From Ktedonobacteria bacterium brp13 (GTDB lineage: Bacteria > Chloroflexota > Ktedonobacteria > Ktedonobacterales > Ktedonobacteraceae), in NCBI GenBank assembly GCA_015099395.1, contig AP024096.1, positions 5,931,485 to 5,995,484 on the forward strand: a stretch of DNA of 64,000 nucleotides. The letters are read 5' to 3'. Below the pieces are notes generated by a model, which searched no databases, was not told the DNA's origin, and saw only the letters and a list, made by a program, of their open reading frames with translations. The position numbers were made by a program, and so were the translations under genes. Shown here piece after piece: positions 61,349 through 64,000 of this stretch. The stretch's first letter is position 1; each line of letters opens with the position of its first letter.

Positions 61349-63436
61349 ATGGCAGAGAAGTCGTTGCCTCCATGCGATCTAGTGATGAAAGGCGGCATCA
61401 CCAGTGGCATTGTCTATCCGCCGGTGATTGTTAAATTAAAAGATACCTATACGTTTCGTAGTATCGGTGGGACCTCTGCTGGAGCGATCGGAGCGGCGGG
61501 CGCAGCGGCTGCCGAATATAATCGTGCGGGTGGTGGTTTCGTGACGTTGGAGAAGGTAGGCAAGAGTCTGGGAGAGCATGCGACGCTGCTCAATCTTTTT
61601 CAAGCGCCCTCCCAGACACACATACTCTTAGATATTCTTCTCGCGATCTTACAACACAGACAAGAGCGCCTGCTGGGACACAAGAAGCCATCTCTTCTGC
61701 AAAGTGTCCGCGTCGTCAGCGAGCATCTGAATGCACTCTGGAGCAAGCGGCTACGTGCCTACCATCGTGCTGGTAATAGTGGACGTTGGATTGGAGTAGG
61801 TGTCGGTATCATTGTCGCTCTGATCTTGACCTGTGCATGCATCGGCCTGTCTGCTCTATTCCATCCCTTCGTATGGACACATGACGGAACGTTACCTGGT
61901 TGTATTGCGATTGTCCTGCTCTCCCTTTGTAGCCTGCTGGGAGGATATAGTGGACAATGGATCGGTCGGGGCCTGTACTTCCTCAACGTTAGTGTACAAC
62001 TCTGCAAGACTGGCCTGTACGAGACCTTCTATGGCATCTGTCCTGGTCATACAGCGGTCGCCGATAGTCAGAATGATAATACCAACCTCACAGACTGGCT
62101 GAGCATAGCTATCGATACTATTGCTGGCCTTCCAACAATGCGGGTCCCGCTCACCTTTGGTGCTTTACAGCGGAAGGAGATCAATTTACAGATGGTCACC
62201 TCGAATCTCAATCATAGTCAGCCCTATATTCTGCCCGGTGACCTGAGCAACTTCATCTTCAAAGAGAGCGATATGCACCGACTCTTCCCTGATTACGTTG
62301 TCGAGCAGCTCAAGACGTCCCCTGCGCATCCTCTGTTCCCGGTGCAACGCTTACCGGAGGGCTATCATTTTCTGCCCGATGCCACCGATCTTCCGGTGGT
62401 CTTCGGAGTGCGCCTGAGCCTGAGTTTTCCGCTGCTACTGAGCGCTGTTCCGTTGTACACATTGAGCTCGGTTGCCTATCAAGCGTACCTGCGCAAAGAG
62501 CTGCGCGGGCCCTTTGATCCTGAGCGTCACTTGCAGTGCAACTGGTTTAGCGACGGTGGCATCTGTAGTAACTTTCCCATTCAATTCTTTGATAACTGGT
62601 TACCGCAGCATCCTACCTTTGGTATCAATATGTCCTCAACGAAGATGGATGCCAGCGTTTTGCAGCCAGCGCCCCTGCGTAGTGATCGAGTCTCTGTCGC
62701 TAACCAATGCCATCAGAAAGACCTGCCCTTGCCCTATACAGTGGCGACGAACCACGAGGGCAAAGATGTCTACCTGCCACTGGCGGAAGGAGCGATGGCC
62801 GTCGAGTGGTCGCCGGTCGAGGGGATACCGAAGTTCCTGCGCGCCATTTTCCAGACCACGCAGAACTATCGCGATACGCTGCAGATGCGGCTACCCAGTT
62901 ACCGTGAGCGCGTTGTACAGATCCGTCTTACAGACCATGAGGGCGGTCTCTCGCTGACGATGCCCTCCTCGATCATTCAGCGCATCGAGCAGAAAGGCGA
63001 GCAAGCTGGTGCGCTCCTGCAGACCTTCCAGTTTGACCAGCACTGGTGGGTACGTTTCCTGGTCTTGATGGCACGCCTGGAAGATAACCTGTATGAGATG
63101 CGTGAAGTCTGTGACGATGCCGATCTGCTGCATCATGACGATAGCGATCCACTCAATAGCAAGAGTACCTGTCCCTCAACGTTCCGCGCTCGACTTCAGC
63201 GTGAATGGAGCTCTGGTTGTGATCCCCGGCAACGGTATCCCTATTACCGGGATCGAGCATGGTGTGAAGAGGCGCTACGCCGCGTGCAGGCCCTCAAGGT
63301 CGTTATCGACACCTGGCAAGAGACAGACAACTGCAACAACTGCAGCGACGCCACAGAACCGGCTGGCACCGTACGCTTCTTCCAAAATGAAGCTCCCACG
63401 CCTACTACCGTTTTGCGTGTCACGCCCCGTGTCTAA
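61349..63436 (+). CDS. Patatin-like phospholipase with membrane segments
   Basis: 695 aa. The patatin catalytic set is present: oxyanion loop DLVMKGGITSGIVYPPVIV, nucleophile Ser in FRSIGGTSAGAIGAAG, and Asp in WFSDGGICSNFPIQFF (Ser-Asp dyad). Between nucleophile and Asp two hydrophobic helices (IGVGVGIIVALILTCACIGL, ~150-175, and CIAIVLLSLCSLLGGYSG, ~190-208) interrupt the domain, so the enzyme is membrane-bound. Expected to hydrolyse lipid acyl esters at the membrane. The start at 61349 has AGGAG at 9 bases; the open frame runs further upstream without better signals. The C-terminal ~250 residues are soluble with no recognised domain. Confidence 0.88.
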   Translation: MAEKSLPPCDLVMKGGITSGIVYPPVIVKLKDTYTFRSIGGTSAGAIGAAGAAAAEYNRAGGGFVTLEKVGKSLGEHATLLNLFQAPSQTHILLDILLAILQHRQERLLGHKKPSLLQSVRVVSEHLNALWSKRLRAYHRAGNSGRWIGVGVGIIVALILTCACIGLSALFHPFVWTHDGTLPGCIAIVLLSLCSLLGGYSGQWIGRGLYFLNVSVQLCKTGLYETFYGICPGHTAVADSQNDNTNLTDWLSIAIDTIAGLPTMRVPLTFGALQRKEINLQMVTSNLNHSQPYILPGDLSNFIFKESDMHRLFPDYVVEQLKTSPAHPLFPVQRLPEGYHFLPDATDLPVVFGVRLSLSFPLLLSAVPLYTLSSVAYQAYLRKELRGPFDPERHLQCNWFSDGGICSNFPIQFFDNWLPQHPTFGINMSSTKMDASVLQPAPLRSDRVSVANQCHQKDLPLPYTVATNHEGKDVYLPLAEGAMAVEWSPVEGIPKFLRAIFQTTQNYRDTLQMRLPSYRERVVQIRLTDHEGGLSLTMPSSIIQRIEQKGEQAGALLQTFQFDQHWWVRFLVLMARLEDNLYEMREVCDDADLLHHDDSDPLNSKSTCPSTFRARLQREWSSGCDPRQRYPYYRDRAWCEEALRRVQALKVVIDTWQETDNCNNCSDATEPAGTVRFFQNEAPTPTTVLRVTPRV

Positions 63437-63497
63437 CAGAACCGTGTTTGATAGAAGGGAGGATGCGGAGTCCTCCCTTCTATCAAACACGGTTCTG
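63437..63497 (+). terminator. 27-bp perfect hairpin after the patatin gene
   Basis: The arms 63437-63463 and 63471-63497 are perfectly complementary over 27 bases with a 7-nt loop (TGCGGAG). It starts at the patatin stop codon. U-tract is weak (CCAACTTTTTCC). Very stable, likely a terminator or processing signal. Confidence 0.75.
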
Positions 63498-63611
63498 CCA
63501 ACTTTTTCCAACTTCTTTCCAAAATTCCCTGCTGAGCGTGGTACAATAACAACCATATCATTTATGTAGCACGAGAAATGTTACGGTAGTCAAGAAGATA
63601 GGCGCAATACA

Positions 63612-64000
63612 ATGTTATATGGCAAGGGCTCTCAAACAAACACACTCGACGATGATGCTGTGCGCGAAGTACTTTCATCGGCTTTGAATACGCTGGCACC
63701 TGATAAGCAACGGATTCTGGTAATTATTCCTGATGGGACACGGACCGCTCCCATCCCTCTGATGTTTCGTCTCCTTTACGAACTGTTAGGGCAGCGCGTT
63801 GAACGTCTGGATTACCTGATTGCTCTGGGTACCCATCAGCCGATGTCGGACGAGGCAATAGCTCACCTTGTGGGAGCCTCTGTAGAGGAACGTCAGCATG
63901 CGTATCCAAAGGTGCATATTTATAACCACCATTGGGAAGATCCAGCGGCCTTACACACTATCGGGACGATCTCTGTGGCTGAAGCACAGCGTCTGACCGA
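63612..64000 (+). CDS. LarA-like lactate racemase / nickel-pincer-nucleotide enzyme, 3'-truncated by window edge
   Basis: The first 129 codons of a protein of the LarA (DUF2088) family. Visible are MLYGKGSQTNTLDDDAVRE, then ILVIIPDGTRTAPIP and DYLIALGTHQPMSDEAIAHL, which are the N-terminal hallmarks of LarA-type enzymes. These use a nickel-pincer cofactor to interconvert 2-hydroxy acids such as D- and L-lactate. Possible metabolic link to the FAD-linked 2-hydroxy acid oxidase at 9.5 kb, but they are 50 kb apart. The start codon fits the family; the ribosome site is weak (AGATAGG, about 15 bases upstream). The end is outside the window. Confidence 0.85.
   Translation, partial: MLYGKGSQTNTLDDDAVREVLSSALNTLAPDKQRILVIIPDGTRTAPIPLMFRLLYELLGQRVERLDYLIALGTHQPMSDEAIAHLVGASVEERQHAYPKVHIYNHHWEDPAALHTIGTISVAEAQRLT

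Overview
The window reads as chromosomal DNA of a Gram-positive-like, multicellular Chloroflexota bacterium, most likely of the class Ktedonobacteria. This is inferred from gene content, not from a marker gene. It carries a Ser/Thr kinase fused to membrane helices, LuxR-type regulators with an atypical N-terminal module, two large class A penicillin-binding proteins, FIST and patatin proteins, low-complexity secreted proteins with ECF sigma factors, tRNA genes without an encoded CCA, and many IS elements.

Layout. 1-9.4 kb: the 3' part of an R3H-domain ATPase gene; a leftward threonine deaminase gene (ilvA); a leftward fatty-acid initiation cluster (accC, fabF, accB); a rightward pair of MaoC-fold dehydratase genes; and an orphan membrane histidine kinase. 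9.5-12.2 kb: a GlcD-GlcE fusion flavoprotein with no glcF. 12.2-14.3 kb: two copies of a 191-bp palindromic element, one split by an IS4-family insertion (a third copy lies near 60.9 kb). 14.4-25.2 kb: accessory DNA with a small hydrophilic protein, a lipoprotein, two ECF sigma loci, a DUF4097 protein, a Uma2 nuclease, two Pro/Thr-rich membrane-anchored repeat proteins and a complete but frameshifted IS630-family element. 25.4-32.2 kb: tRNA-Val and tRNA-Leu, a membrane-anchored glucosaminidase-like protein, a Ser/Thr kinase directly followed by miaA, a stand-alone AsnC-type ligand domain and a GNAT acetyltransferase. 32.2-37.7 kb: a LuxR-type regulator, then an insertion hot spot where an ISAzo13-family element sits inside an ISL3-type end, a repeat-containing charged protein of unknown function, and an internally deleted ISL3 element. 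37.7-42.4 kb: an isochorismatase-fold hydrolase divergent from an HxlR regulator, and a giant ATPase-TPR-LuxR regulator. 42.8-51.7 kb: one functional block with a LacI regulator, a family 5 binding protein, two permeases, two ATPases and a GH1 beta-glucosidase, probably for import and hydrolysis of beta-linked oligosaccharides. 51.8-57.4 kb: two tandem class A PBPs. 57.7-64 kb: a MerR/RsbRD-type regulator, a Nudix hydrolase, a FIST protein, repeats, a membrane patatin and the start of a LarA-like gene.

The most interesting signal is at 20.6-22.8 kb. An ECF sigma gene overlaps a gene for a membrane anti-sigma-like protein whose outer part is a nearly exact threefold 60-bp repeat. A 49-bp element just upstream of that operon is repeated (40 of 49 bases, same length and orientation) upstream of a second Pro-rich secreted protein, which shares the same membrane/export junction. 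Together these look like a small cell-surface regulon. No CRISPR array, rRNA or phage module was seen.
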